DNA of 64,000 bases from Geobacillus thermodenitrificans subsp. thermodenitrificans DSM 465 (GCF_000496575.1 NZ_AYKT01000002.1:310001-374000), one strand, 5' to 3'; shown: positions 19,143 through 30,368, numbered from the stretch's first letter. Numbers and translations: made by a program. Notes: a model not told the origin generated them from the sequence alone.

Positions 19143-19796
19143 TTGCTCGCAAAAGACGTCGTTCACTATTTGCAGCAGCTGCGCCCGGCACCGGATCCGG
19201 ATATCGCGGAAATGGAACAGTACGCGCATGAACACCGCGTGCCGATTATGGATCCGGTGAGCATGGAAGTGCTGCTGTTTGTGTTGAAAACCGTCAGACC
19301 ACGCCGTATTTTGGAAATTGGCACAGCGATCGGCTATTCGGCGATCCGAATGGCGAAAGCGTTGCCGGAGGCGCACATTGTGACGATTGAAAAAGACCGG
19401 GAGCGATACGACCGCGCCCGTTTTTATATCGGGAAGACGAATACCGAACATCAAATCGAAGCCGTCTTTGGTGATGCGCTCGCGGTTGAGGCCGATGTGG
19501 CCGCTGCCGCCCCGTTTGATGCCATGTTTATTGACGCCGCCAAAGGGCAGTATGAACGCTTTTTTACGCTCTATGAGCCGCTTCTTGCTGAAGGCGGCCT
19601 CATCATCAGCGACAACGTGCTGTTTAAAGGGCTCGTCGCCGCCGAAACGCCCGCGGACAATAAGCGGCTTTGGAACATTGCGAAAAAAATCCGTCGCTAC
19701 AACGAATGGCTGATGGCCCGGAGCGATTATGACACGATCATCATTCCGGTCGGGGACGGGCTCGCTATATCGAAAAAACGAGGTGAACGAGAATGA
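19143..19796 (+). CDS. trmR: tRNA 5-hydroxyuridine methyltransferase TrmR (YrrM)
   Basis: TrmR methylates 5-hydroxyuridine at wobble position 34 of several tRNAs to 5-methoxyuridine in B. subtilis. The 217-residue protein is a class I O-methyltransferase with SAM motif I EIGTAIGYSAI around 56-66, the acidic motif II TIEKD, and the metal-site aspartates in FIDAAKGQY and ISDNVLF. It starts at TTG after GGGGAGGAATCGTC. It overlaps trhP1 by four bases, so the methylase and the hydroxylases that make its substrate are translated together. Confidence 0.93.
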   Translation: MLAKDVVHYLQQLRPAPDPDIAEMEQYAHEHRVPIMDPVSMEVLLFVLKTVRPRRILEIGTAIGYSAIRMAKALPEAHIVTIEKDRERYDRARFYIGKTNTEHQIEAVFGDALAVEADVAAAAPFDAMFIDAAKGQYERFFTLYEPLLAEGGLIISDNVLFKGLVAAETPADNKRLWNIAKKIRRYNEWLMARSDYDTIIIPVGDGLAISKKRGERE

Positions 19797-20722
19797 AAAA
19801 ACCGGAATTGCTCGTCACACCGACGAGCGTTTCCCATATTGACGAACTCGCGAAAGCGGGAGCGGACGCTGTCATTGTCGGCGAACAGCGCTATGGCTTG
19901 CGGCTCGCCGGCGAGTTTTCCCGCACCGATGTCGCCGCGGCTGTTGAAGCGGCCCGCCGGCACGGCATGAATGTTTACGTGGCGATGAACGCCATTTTTC
20001 ATAATGATAAAGTGGACGAACTCGCTGATTACGTCGCCTTTGTCGCCGACGTAGGCGCTGATGCCATCGTCTTCGGCGACCCAGCGGTTTTACTGACAGT
20101 ACGAGAAACCGCCCCTCATATGAAGCTCCATTGGAGCACGGAAACGACAGCGACAAACTGGTATACGTGCAACTACTGGGGACGAAAAGGAGCGAAACGC
20201 GCCGTCTTGGCGCGCGAGCTGAACATGGACGCCATTTTAGAAATCAAGGCCCATGCCGAAGTGGAAATCGAAGTGCAAGTGCATGGCATGACGTGCATGT
20301 ATCAGTCGAAGCGTTCACTGATCGGCAACTATTTTGAATATCAAGGAAAAGTGATGGAAATTGAACGGAAAAAGTATGAAAAAGGGATGTTCCTGTACGA
20401 CAAAGAACGCGACCATAAATACCCGATTTTTGAAGACGAAAACGGCACACACATTATGAGCCCGAACGATCTTTGCATTATTGACGAACTGGGCGACATG
20501 GTGAATGCTGGCATTGACAGCTTTAAAATCGACGGTATTTTGCATGAACCGGGCTACATTACCGAAGTGACGAAGCTGTATCGCCATGCCATCGATTTAT
20601 GCGCCGATGACCGTGAGCGCTACGAGAAGGAGAAAGACGATTTGCTCGCTGCCGTTGAAGCGCTCCAGCCGCCGCACCGCCGAATTGATACCGGATTTTT
20701 CTTCAAAGAAACGATTTATTGA
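19793..20722 (+). CDS. trhP1: U32 family tRNA hydroxylation protein TrhP1 (YrrN)
   Basis: TrhP proteins of the peptidase U32 family are needed for prephenate-dependent 5-hydroxylation of U34. This is the shorter of two paralogues here, 309 residues, an alpha/beta barrel with GADAVIVGEQRYGLR near residue 22-36 and the VHGMTCMYQSKRSLIGNYF segment in the place of the U32 signature. It has fewer cysteines than TrhP2. It begins at the ATGA overlapping trmR and is followed by trhP2 after 17 bases. Older annotations call it a collagenase-like protease, but no proteolysis needs to be assumed. Confidence 0.92.
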   Translation: MKKPELLVTPTSVSHIDELAKAGADAVIVGEQRYGLRLAGEFSRTDVAAAVEAARRHGMNVYVAMNAIFHNDKVDELADYVAFVADVGADAIVFGDPAVLLTVRETAPHMKLHWSTETTATNWYTCNYWGRKGAKRAVLARELNMDAILEIKAHAEVEIEVQVHGMTCMYQSKRSLIGNYFEYQGKVMEIERKKYEKGMFLYDKERDHKYPIFEDENGTHIMSPNDLCIIDELGDMVNAGIDSFKIDGILHEPGYITEVTKLYRHAIDLCADDRERYEKEKDDLLAAVEALQPPHRRIDTGFFFKETIY

Positions 20723-20739
20723 AAAAGGAGGGAAACGAC

Positions 20740-22011
20740 ATGTTGCTGAAAAATGAACGCATTTCCGAGATCGTTGACGGCAAGCGCGTCATCGTAAAAA
20801 AGCCGGAGTTGCTCGCGCCGGCCGGCAACTTGGAAAAGCTGAAAATCGCCGTTCATTACGGTGCGGACGCCGTCTTTATCGGCGGTCAGGAATACAGTTT
20901 GCGGGCCAACGCTGACAACTTTACGATTGAGGAAATTCGCGAAGGAGTGGAATTTGCCAATCAGTACGGGGCAAAAGTGTACGTAACGGCCAACATTTAC
21001 GCGCATAACGAAAACATTCCCGGCCTTGACGACTATTTGCGGGCACTAGAAGATGCTGGCGTTCACGGCATTATCGTCGCCGATCCACTCATCATCGAAA
21101 CAGCGCGCCGAGTGGCGCCGAAGCTCGAAGTGCATTTGAGCACACAGCAGTCGCTTGCCAACTGGAAAGCGGTCCAATTTTGGAAAGAGGAAGGGCTCGA
21201 GCGAGTTGTGCTTGCCCGCGAAGTAAGTGCTGAAGAAATTCGGCAAATTAAGGAGAAAGTCGATATTGAAATCGAGGCATTCATCCATGGAGCGATGTGT
21301 TCCGCCTACTCGGGCCGTTGTGTATTGAGCAACCATATGACCGCTCGTGACTCGAACCGTGGCGGGTGCTGTCAGTCATGCCGCTGGGATTACGATTTGT
21401 ACCAGCTGTCTGATGATGGCCGCGAAATCCCTCTGTTTTCTGAAAATGACGCGCCGTTTGCCATGAGCGCGAAAGATTTAAACTTGATCCGCGCCATTCC
21501 GGCGATGATTGAACTTGGCGTCGACAGCTTGAAAATTGAAGGACGGATGAAATCGATCCATTACGTGGCGACGGTCGTCAGCGTATATCGGAAAGTGATC
21601 GACGCTTACTGTGCTGACCCCGACCATTTCACGATTCGTGAAGAGTGGGTGCGTGAGCTCGACAAATGTGCCAACCGTGAAACGGCTTCTTCGTTTTTTG
21701 AAGGCTTTCCTGACTATACAAACCATATGTATGGCACGCACAGCCGAAAAACGACGCATGAGTTTGCCGGCTTGGTGCTTGATTACGACCGGGAGACGGG
21801 TATCGCCACCATCCAACAGCGCAACCATTTTAAACCGGGCGACGAAGTCGAATTTTTTGGTCCGGAAATTGAAAACTTTACCCAAGTCATTGAAAAAATT
21901 TGGGATGAAGACGGCAACGAGCTTGATGCAGCGCGCCATCCGCTGCAAATCGTCAAGGTTCCAGTCAAGCGCCCTCTCTTCCCATACAACATGATGAGAA
22001 AGGAGAATTAA
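20740..22011 (+). CDS. trhP2: U32 family tRNA hydroxylation protein TrhP2 (YrrO)
   Basis: The larger U32 paralogue, 423 residues, acting with TrhP1 in forming 5-hydroxyuridine at tRNA position 34. It contains the U32 signature [19 protein letters not shown] near 176-194 and further cysteines in [14 protein letters not shown], a pattern suited to an iron-sulfur cluster, then a C-terminal beta-barrel domain. I chose the ATG at 20740 behind AAAGGAGGGAAACGAC rather than the earlier in-frame ATG overlapping trhP1. udk starts one base after its stop codon. Confidence 0.94.
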
Positions 22012-22012
22012 G

Positions 22013-22648
22013 ATGGCGAAGAAACCCGTTGTCATCGGCGTTGCCGGCGGCTCCGGTTCAGGGAAAACGAGCGTCGCCCGCGCGATTTACGACCATTTTG
22101 GCGACCGCTCGATTCTTGTCTTGGAGCAAGACTTTTATTATAAAGACCAAAGCCATCTTCCGTTTGAGGAGCGGCTGAAGACAAATTACGACCACCCGCT
22201 GGCGTTTGACAACGACTTATTGATCGAACACGTGCATAAACTGCTTCGCTATGAACCGATCGACAAGCCAGTGTATGACTATACGCTGCATACTCGTTCG
22301 AATCAAGTCATCCACGTTGAGCCGAGAGATGTCATTATTTTAGAAGGAATCCTTGTTTTAGAGGATGAGCGGCTTCGCAATTTGATGGACATCAAGGTGT
22401 ATGTCGACACCGACCCGGACCTTCGCATCATCCGCCGCCTCATCCGTGACATTAAAGAGCGCGGCCGCACGTTTGACTCGGTCATTGACCAATATTTATC
22501 CGTTGTCCGGCCGATGCACAACCAGTTTGTCGAACCGACGAAGCGCTATGCGGACGTCATCATCCCGGAAGGCGGGCAAAACGTCGTCGCTATCGATTTA
22601 ATGGTGGCAAAAATTCGCACAGTCCTTGAACAAAAATCGGTTTTATAA
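22013..22648 (+). CDS. udk: Uridine kinase
   Basis: Udk phosphorylates uridine and cytidine with ATP or GTP in pyrimidine salvage. The 211-residue protein has the P-loop GGSGSGKTS at residues 12-20, the DFYYKDQ substrate motif, the nucleobase-binding YDYTLHTR region and the lid arginines in [13 protein letters not shown]. Length is normal. It follows trhP2 immediately after AAAGGAGAATTAAG and ends the trmR-trhP1-trhP2-udk unit at a strong terminator. Confidence 0.97.
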
Positions 22649-22687
22649 TAACATAACAGAGACAAAACAATATATTATATAACAAGT

Positions 22688-22726
22688 AAGCGTACGAACA
22701 GTTGTTTTTCTGTTCGTACGTTTTAC
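22688..22726 (+). terminator. Terminator after udk
   Basis: CGTACGAACAG (22691-22701) pairs perfectly with CTGTTCGTACG (22710-22720); TTTT follows. Confidence 0.85.
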
Positions 22727-22755
22727 ATAATGAAGAACATAGAGGAGTGAGATCA

Positions 22756-23232
22756 ATGGCTAATGAGAAGCAGTATCCGATGACGAAAGAGGGAAAAGAG
22801 AAACTGGAGCAAGAACTTGAGTATTTAAAAACCGTGAAACGAAAAGAAGTTGTCGAACGCATTAAAATTGCACGGGGGTTTGGTGATTTATCGGAAAACT
22901 CGGAATACGATGCAGCAAAAGATGAGCAGGCGTTTGTCGAATCACGCATTCAAATGCTCGAAACGATGATTCGCAACGCGGTCATCATTGAAGAAGACAA
23001 AGAAAACCCAGACGTCGTCTCACTCGGCAAATCGGTGACGTTCATTGAGCTTCCGGACGGTGAGGAAGAGACGTATACAATTGTCGGTAGCGCCGAAGCC
23101 GATCCGTTTGAAGGGAAAATTTCCAACGACTCACCGATTGCCAAATCGCTGATCGGCCACCGCGTCGGCGACGAAGTGACTGTACAAACGCCAGGCGGGG
23201 AAATGCTCGTGAAAATTGTTGCAGTGAAATAA
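22756..23232 (+). CDS. greA: Transcription elongation factor GreA
   Basis: GreA enters the secondary channel of RNA polymerase and triggers cleavage of backtracked transcripts. The 158-residue protein has an N-terminal antiparallel coiled coil (residues 5-75) with the acidic tip [15 protein letters not shown], and a C-terminal FKBP-like domain ending in [16 protein letters not shown] 22756 follows GAGGAGTGAGATCA. A terminator lies directly before and another after it, so it is probably transcribed mostly on its own. Confidence 0.97.
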
Positions 23233-23329
23233 GCGCACCGTGCTGTCTTATGAAATGAGCGGCGGCTCAAGCCAAACGGACAGCGGTGTAAACAAAGCGG
23301 GAAAATCACTGCCTTTGGTACGTTTCAAA

Positions 23330-23370
23330 CGAAAACACCTCGTCAAAACTGATGATGAGGTGTTTTCTTT
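23330..23370 (+). terminator. Terminator after greA that contains the SD of the next gene
   Basis: AAAACACCTCGTCA (23332-23345) pairs with TGATGAGGTGTTTT (23353-23366) with one G-U pair; the 3' side ends in TTTTCTTT. The 3' arm contains GAGGTG, the only ribosome binding site for the penicillin-binding protein gene, whose ATG is at 23371. Confidence 0.88.
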
Positions 23371-25137
23371 ATGTGGAAAAAACGGACGCTCGCCATGCTG
23401 GCGCTCATTCAATTCGGTTTGCTGCTGCTTATCGGGCGATTGGCCCAGCTTCAGCTCATTGACACGGAATCGTTTTCCAATCATAATTTAATTGCCGAGA
23501 GCGTTGCCCAGCGCACACAAGAATTGATGATCGATGATGGCCGTGGGTCGTTCGTCGATCGAAATGGAAAGCCGCTTACAAAACGGTACGTGCCATCGCT
23601 TGTGTTATTTCCGTTTTTAAACACGGTGACATGGCCAATTGAACAAGTTGCGCGCATCATAGATGTCCCTGAGGAAGAGATTCGCCGTCAGCTCGAGCGG
23701 GCAAACGGGCCGTTCGTCTTCGAGCAAGACGGTGAGCCACTCGCGTTAAGCGAAAGGCAGATGAAACAAATTAACGATTTGCGCATCCCAGGTGTCTTGG
23801 CCGTCAATAAACAATATGCACTCGAGACGGTGTACGCTCCGCATGTGCTTGGCTTCACTCGTCCGGATCGCGAGCTGTTGCGTCAACGGTATCCAAAACG
23901 ACCGATCCCACCGCGGGCCGAGGCCGGTATTCAAGGGCTCGAGAAGGCGTTTGACGAATTTTTGCTCGCCGATGATGAGACGAAGCTGCTTTATCACGTC
24001 GATGCTGAAGGAAGGCCGCTGTTTGGGCTCGATGTGAAATATAGCGAACCAGGTAACCCGTTTTATCCGGTGACCGTCCAAACCACACTTGATCGTGATA
24101 TACAGCAAGAGATGGAGCGGATCGTGGATCGATACGGACTGAAAAAAGGTGGTCTCGTCTTGCTAGATATCGATACAAACAGCGTGCTCGCTCTAGTCAG
24201 CCGCCCGAATATGGATCCGCGCGATCCGTACAAAAACCGCGGAGCGGAAAATCAAATGGTGCTGCCGCACATTCCCGGCTCCATCTTTAAGACAGTGATC
24301 GCCGCGGCGGCACTCGACGAAGGGCTTGCTTCGTTCAAGACGATGTTTGACTGCAGCAAAAAAATTGACGGCATAACCCGCGATAAGGAGCACGATTACG
24401 GCATGCTCGACTTGACTGACAGTTTTGCTGTCAGCTGCAATAACGCCTTCGCCACCCTCGGCAAAAAGTTAATTCAGCATGATTCAGACGCATTTGAGAC
24501 GTATGCCGAAAAGCTTGGGCTGTATCCGATGGCTGGCTGGGAGGGGACGGTTTACCGTGAAGAGCAATTTCGCCAGTTCCCGGAAGAGCGGAAAGGAACG
24601 ATCTGGCACGATCGGCATGACAAGCAGGTGCCGCTCGCTGTAGCGCAAACGGCGATCGGGCAAAAAGATGTACGCGTCTCGCCGCTTGGCGTTGCCAATA
24701 TGATGGCGACGATCGCCCGCGGTGGTGAAGCGCTTAAAGTGCGAGCCGTCGATCAAGTACTCTATAAAAACGGTACAACGTTGTTTTCATTTTCACCCGA
24801 ACCGGCGACAAATCAGGAGCCGCTCGCGCCAAAAACGGTACAACAGCTCCAGCAGCTGTTGCGCGGTGTCGTCACTAAGGAAGAAGGAACCGGGCGCCGC
24901 TTCCGCTCATTGCCGTATGCTGTCGCCGGCAAATCGGGAACGGCGGAGACAGGAAAAACGGATGACGAGGGTGAATTAATTAATAAATGGTTTGCCGGCT
25001 ATTTCCCAGTTGATCGTCCGAAATATGCTCTTGTCGTCGTCGAGCTCGACCGCCCGAATGGGCGCACCGTGACGAACGACGTGTTTGCTGCTGCCGTCGA
25101 AACGCTTTACGCTTATGACAAAAACGAGCAGGGATAA
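23371..25137 (+). CDS. pbpI: Class B penicillin-binding protein PbpI (YrrR)
   Basis: A membrane-anchored peptidoglycan transpeptidase of 588 residues. One N-terminal helix (residues 7-28) is followed by a dimerisation/pedestal domain and the transpeptidase domain with the three catalytic boxes: S304-I-F-K307, S355-C-N357 and K521-S-G-T-A. In B. subtilis PbpI is a minor sporulation-associated enzyme expressed under sigma-F control; that timing is an inference here. Its ATG is only four bases after the greA terminator stem and its ribosome binding site lies inside that stem, so translation from greA read-through RNA should be poor. Confidence 0.94.
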   Translation: MWKKRTLAMLALIQFGLLLLIGRLAQLQLIDTESFSNHNLIAESVAQRTQELMIDDGRGSFVDRNGKPLTKRYVPSLVLFPFLNTVTWPIEQVARIIDVPEEEIRRQLERANGPFVFEQDGEPLALSERQMKQINDLRIPGVLAVNKQYALETVYAPHVLGFTRPDRELLRQRYPKRPIPPRAEAGIQGLEKAFDEFLLADDETKLLYHVDAEGRPLFGLDVKYSEPGNPFYPVTVQTTLDRDIQQEMERIVDRYGLKKGGLVLLDIDTNSVLALVSRPNMDPRDPYKNRGAENQMVLPHIPGSIFKTVIAAAALDEGLASFKTMFDCSKKIDGITRDKEHDYGMLDLTDSFAVSCNNAFATLGKKLIQHDSDAFETYAEKLGLYPMAGWEGTVYREEQFRQFPEERKGTIWHDRHDKQVPLAVAQTAIGQKDVRVSPLGVANMMATIARGGEALKVRAVDQVLYKNGTTLFSFSPEPATNQEPLAPKTVQQLQQLLRGVVTKEEGTGRRFRSLPYAVAGKSGTAETGKTDDEGELINKWFAGYFPVDRPKYALVVVELDRPNGRTVTNDVFAAAVETLYAYDKNEQG

Positions 25138-25199
25138 CGAACTCGTATAGAGAACCCGTTTTTCAGCAGGAAAACCGCATAAAAAAGGGGGAGGAGACT

Positions 25200-25832
25200 A
25201 TGCCACAAACAGGGACGCGCTTTGCCGCCCGCGCTAAGCGGCGGAAAATCAACCGCTGGCTGAACGGGGCGATTGCCATTGTCGTGCTGCTCATTGTCGT
25301 TGTTGCTTGGAATTTGCTGTTTAGCAGCTCGCCAAGCCGTGAGGAGACTGAAGCTGGGGCAAAAACAGCTCAATCAGCAAACAACGCGAAACGAGTGGAA
25401 GTGGAAACAGCAGCGCCGACCGAAACGGAGGAACCTCAGCAAGAGGACGATGAGGCTTCCACCGAGGAGAAAGATCAAGATGAAGATGAAGCCGAAGTGA
25501 CGGAAACACCGGGGCCGCCGGGGTCGAACATTGAAAAAGAAATTGTCAACCCGGCATGGCAACCAGTCGGTACGACACAATCAGAGCCGCACGAAACGGT
25601 GTTTAAGAAAGACTCAGTCGACTGGAAAGAAATGCTTGATGCAGTTAGTTATGCGACCGGCATTGCTCCCGAAGAGATGATTGTTTGGTTCATCGGCAAC
25701 AACGGACCGAACAAAGCGGTCGCTACAATTTCCAAGAAGGATCAAACCGCTCATTACAAAGTGTATATTGAATGGGTGACGAATGAAGGCTGGAAGCCGA
25801 CAAAAGTGCAAAAACTGAAGAAAAGGCCGTAA
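25200..25832 (+). CDS. yrrS: YrrS/DUF1510 family membrane-anchored protein
   Basis: A 210-residue protein with a basic N-terminus, one membrane segment at about 22-43, a long acidic, Glu/Thr/Pro-rich extracytoplasmic linker (about 45-115), and a compact C-terminal DUF1510 domain with WQPVGTTQSEPHET and the Trp-rich end YIEWVTNEGWKPTKVQ. Function is unknown; it follows pbpI by 62 bases as yrrS follows yrrR in B. subtilis, which suggests a cell-envelope role. Start ATG is preceded by AAAGGGGGAGGAGACT. Confidence 0.9.
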   Translation: MPQTGTRFAARAKRRKINRWLNGAIAIVVLLIVVVAWNLLFSSSPSREETEAGAKTAQSANNAKRVEVETAAPTETEEPQQEDDEASTEEKDQDEDEAEVTETPGPPGSNIEKEIVNPAWQPVGTTQSEPHETVFKKDSVDWKEMLDAVSYATGIAPEEMIVWFIGNNGPNKAVATISKKDQTAHYKVYIEWVTNEGWKPTKVQKLKKRP

Positions 25833-25902
25833 CGTCTTTGGAAAGTATGGACCCGGCCAGTGTCGGAATGGAAACGTTAGAGGTGCATTTAGATGTGGTG
25901 TC

Positions 25903-25943
25903 AAGCAGGTGCCCGAAGCAGCATGGGCACCTGTTATTTTTTT
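25903..25943. terminator. Terminator between yrrS and yrzA (convergent)
   Basis: CAGGTGCCC (25906-25914) pairs exactly with GGGCACCTG (25925-25933); ATTTTTTT follows on the plus strand. The yrzA stop codon falls inside the run, so the same hairpin could serve both directions only partly. Confidence 0.8.
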
Positions 25944-26143
25944 GCTTTGAAGTGGACAACCGCACTGTAAAACCGTTTCCCGTTTTCCATGACATGCATT
26001 TGGTGCGATACATGGTGAACGGAAAGCAACAATGCTTTATTATGTTCGATTTGCTCGTTAATTTTTTTCTCAAGTGTCTGTAAATCATCCGCTTCAAAAA
26101 ATTCCACTTTGTCTTCGATTAAATCAAGAGAAATGTTGAACAT
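25934..26143 (-). CDS. yrzA: YrzA family protein (DUF2536)
   Basis: A protein of 69 residues and unknown function, beginning MFNISLDLIEDKVEFFEA, with a charged helix (QTLEKKINEQIEHNKALL) and a beta-like histidine-rich tail (LSVHHVSHQMHVMENGKRF). The ATG at 26143 has AAAGGAGG at good spacing on the minus strand; an upstream in-frame start lacks one. B. subtilis has yrzA in this neighbourhood beside yrrS and yrrT. It is transcribed away from the yrrT operon. Confidence 0.88.
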   Translation of the reverse strand: MFNISLDLIEDKVEFFEADDLQTLEKKINEQIEHNKALLLSVHHVSHQMHVMENGKRFYSAVVHFKAKK

Positions 26144-26290
26144 CGTTTTGCCTCCTTTCAAAGCCAGTGTAGCAAATTTTCCCGCCCTCATCCACCAGTT
26201 CATAAGGGGGAACAATACATGTAGTGGCAAACATGATCATTGAACAAAAGAAAAACATATGCTACATTGGGAACAGGTAATCACCAAAAA

Positions 26291-26320
26291 CATACTATAT
26301 TTATAGGAATTATAAACTTT
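26291..26320 (+). promoter_or_regulatory. Candidate CymR operator before yrrT
   Basis: ATAGGAATT at 26303-26311 inside an AT-rich stretch with ACTATATTT before and ATAAAC after fits the ATNGGAATT half of the CymR consensus as I remember it. It lies 25 bases before the yrrT start, where CymR binds in B. subtilis. Confidence 0.6.
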
Positions 26321-26335
26321 ACGAGGTGTGACTAC

Positions 26336-26983
26336 ATGGGTAGGGAATTTCTTGATTTGTTTGAGCAATGGGCAGAGTCGTATGACCAATCGGTCGAAGG
26401 CTATGATGAACAATACCGTGACGTGTTTGCCGGCTATGATCGCATTTTAAGCACGGTTGCTGATAAAGCGGGCCAAGTCGTGCTCGAATTTGGTATTGGC
26501 ACCGGCAATTTGACGAAAAAGTTGCTCGAGCGCGGAAAAACGGTATATGGAATTGAGCCATCAGCGCCGATGCGGAAAAAGGCGGCGGAAAAGCTCGGAG
26601 AACGCGCAGTCATTATGGATGGCGACTTTTTGCAGTTTCCGCTGCCGCCAGAACCGATCGACACGATCGCCAGTACGTATGCGTTCCACCATTTGACCGA
26701 TGCTGAAAAAGACGAGGCGATCGCCAAATATAGTCAACTGCTTCACTCCGGTGGTAAAATAGTGTTTGCCGATACGGCGTTTCGCGACAAAGAGGCGTTC
26801 CGCCAGACGGTGGAAGCCGCTCGGGCACGCGGCTTCCATGATTTAGCTGATGATTTGGAACGCGAATATTATACGACGCTTGATGTATTGGCTTCGCTAT
26901 TTGCCAACCACGGCTTTTCCGTCTCCTTTGCACAGCAAAACGCGTTTGTCTGGGTGATGGAGGCGGTGAAACAAACGACATAG
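26336..26983 (+). CDS. yrrT: SAM-dependent methyltransferase YrrT
   Basis: A class I methyltransferase of 215 residues with motif [12 protein letters not shown] near 47-57, the acidic YGIEPS after strand 2 and [14 protein letters not shown] in the motif IV region. Its substrate is unknown; as the first gene of the methionine-to-cysteine operon it may generate S-adenosylhomocysteine from SAM. The ATG at 26336 follows GAGGTGTGACTAC; a longer upstream frame has no ribosome binding site and crosses the operator. mtnN follows after 14 bases. Confidence 0.92.
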   Translation: MGREFLDLFEQWAESYDQSVEGYDEQYRDVFAGYDRILSTVADKAGQVVLEFGIGTGNLTKKLLERGKTVYGIEPSAPMRKKAAEKLGERAVIMDGDFLQFPLPPEPIDTIASTYAFHHLTDAEKDEAIAKYSQLLHSGGKIVFADTAFRDKEAFRQTVEAARARGFHDLADDLEREYYTTLDVLASLFANHGFSVSFAQQNAFVWVMEAVKQTT

Positions 26984-26997
26984 AAAGAGGGAGAACG

Positions 26998-27708
26998 ATG
27001 AAAGCAGCTATTATTGGAGCAATGGAAGAAGAAGTAGCCATTTTGCGGTCGCGCATGGAAGAGCGCGAAGAGGTAGTGATCGCCGGATGCGAATTTTCCA
27101 CTGGACGCCTTGACGGTGTCGAAGCGGTGTTGTTGAAGTCTGGCATCGGCAAGGTGAACGCTGCGATGGGAACGACACTTTTGCTTGACCGATTCCGTCC
27201 TGATTTTGTGATCAACACTGGCTCAGCCGGCGGTTTTTTGCCATCGCTGCGTGTTGGCGACCTTGTGATTTCTGATGAAGTCGTTCATCATGATGTTGAT
27301 GTGACGGCGTTTGGCTATGCGTACGGGCAAGTGCCCGGCTTGCCGGCGCGTTATCGGGCCGATGAGGCGCTTGTCGAGGCAGCGAAGCAGGCCGCGGCGC
27401 AGCTTGATGGCCTCCAAGCGGCCATCGGTTTGATCGCAACCGGCGATTCATTTATGAACGACCCGAAACGTGTTGAATTTGTGCGTGGACAGTTTCCGGA
27501 GTTGTGCGCCGTCGAAATGGAAGCGGCGGCAATCGCCCAAGTGTGCGTGCAGTTCGGAACGCCGTTTGTCATCATCCGGGCGTTGTCTGATATTGCCGGT
27601 GAAGAGTCGAATGTGTCGTTTGAGCAGTTTTTGGAGACGGCGGCGAAACATTCGGCTGAGCTTGTGTTGTCGATGTTGACGGTGGTCCAAAGCAAGGCTA
27701 AACAGTGA
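26998..27708 (+). CDS. mtnN: 5'-methylthioadenosine/S-adenosylhomocysteine nucleosidase
   Basis: MtnN removes adenine from S-adenosylhomocysteine and methylthioadenosine, giving S-ribosylhomocysteine and methylthioribose. The 236-residue protein begins [12 protein letters not shown] with the catalytic-site glutamate, has the NTGSAGGF substrate loop near 75-82, the purine-binding [10 protein letters not shown] near 173 and the catalytic aspartate in [11 protein letters not shown]. It is the second gene of the yrrT operon, converting the product of SAM use toward homocysteine. No luxS is visible in the window. Confidence 0.97.
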   Translation: MKAAIIGAMEEEVAILRSRMEEREEVVIAGCEFSTGRLDGVEAVLLKSGIGKVNAAMGTTLLLDRFRPDFVINTGSAGGFLPSLRVGDLVISDEVVHHDVDVTAFGYAYGQVPGLPARYRADEALVEAAKQAAAQLDGLQAAIGLIATGDSFMNDPKRVEFVRGQFPELCAVEMEAAAIAQVCVQFGTPFVIIRALSDIAGEESNVSFEQFLETAAKHSAELVLSMLTVVQSKAKQ

Positions 27709-27768
27709 AAAGCGTAAAGGCGCCGCTGTCTCGCTGCCAAATGGACGTGAAGAAACGGAGTGACTCAT

Positions 27769-29828
<2,060 letters not shown>

Positions 29829-29889
29829 AATTGCCGCTCCTCCTTTTTCGCCCTTTATGGTAAAGTGAGGGCGAGAGGAGGAATTGGCA

Positions 29890-30135
29890 GTGAATGAACA
29901 ACAACGGAACGTGCTGCGCACGAAGGCGGGTGACTTCAGGACGTACAGCCTTGTTTTGTTCGCGCTCGGTGCGTTTTTCTATTTGGGCACGATCATCCCA
30001 GGAGCACTTGAGACAGCGAAAAAACCGTTTGCCTTGGTGGCCGTTGCCGGCTGCTTGGCCGCGGCATTATACTGCTCGCGCCGCGCTGCCCGTTATGTCT
30101 GTCAACTTGAAGAAGAGAACTCGTTCGAACCGTAA
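29890..30135 (+). CDS. yrhC: YrhC family small membrane protein
   Basis: An 81-residue protein with two membrane helices (about 18-37 and 47-64: LVLFALGAFFYLGTII and ALVAVAGCLAAALY) separated by a short loop. Function is unknown; in B. subtilis yrhC is the last gene of the CymR-controlled yrrT operon, the same as here. GTG 29890 is eight bases from AGGAGG; a TTG two codons earlier is too close to it. A strong terminator follows the stop codon. Confidence 0.88.
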   Translation: MNEQQRNVLRTKAGDFRTYSLVLFALGAFFYLGTIIPGALETAKKPFALVAVAGCLAAALYCSRRAARYVCQLEEENSFEP

Positions 30136-30169
30136 ACCTGCCTTTTTTACTGAAAGGCAGGTTTTTTAT
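30134..30169 (+). terminator. Terminator of the yrrT-yrhC operon
   Basis: AAACCTGCCTTT (30134-30145) pairs exactly with AAAGGCAGGTTT (30153-30164); TTTATT follows. Confidence 0.92.
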
Positions 30170-30199
30170 TGAGAGATGACAGAGGGCTTTTTGCTTATT

Positions 30200-30242
30200 T
30201 TGTAAAAGAATTGTTTACAATAGAACGAATTTTGGGTATAAT
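30200..30242 (+). promoter_or_regulatory. Promoter of the yrzI micro-ORF cluster with inverted repeat
   Basis: TTTACA (30214-30219), 17 bases and TATAAT (30237-30242) make a near-consensus sigma-A promoter; start expected near 30249. An inverted repeat TTGTAAA-N7-TTTACAA (30200-30220) overlaps the -35 box and could be an operator. I cannot assign it to a known regulator. Confidence 0.75.
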
Positions 30243-30281
30243 TACCTCTACCACGTTATTTCCGAAGGGAGGTCGAAGGCA

Positions 30282-30368
30282 ATGACAATGATGATGATGA
30301 TGATGGGGACAAAATCGATGTATTCTTTCAATCAAAAGGCTATTCGACCTTCCGCCGATCGGGAATGA
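30282..30368 (+). CDS. Methionine-rich 28-residue leader peptide ORF
   Basis: A tiny ORF with a strong ribosome binding site, AAGGGAGG, nine bases before the ATG. The peptide begins MTMMMMMMGTKSMYSF: seven of the first eight residues are Met, from a run of ATG triplets. The ORF is about 33 bases after the predicted transcription start and is followed by two terminator hairpins and then yrzI, the arrangement of an attenuator leader. GGGAGGTCG (30267-30275), its ribosome binding site, can pair with CGACCTTCC (30345-30353) in its own last codons. No homologue is known to me; translation is an inference. Confidence 0.5.
   Translation: MTMMMMMMGTKSMYSFNQKAIRPSADRE

Noticed and set aside
30282-30310. 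ATG run as a simple microsatellite only
   Set aside because: Slippage could create it, but the strong ribosome binding site, in-frame stop and following terminators make a leader ORF the better reading; kept at moderate confidence.
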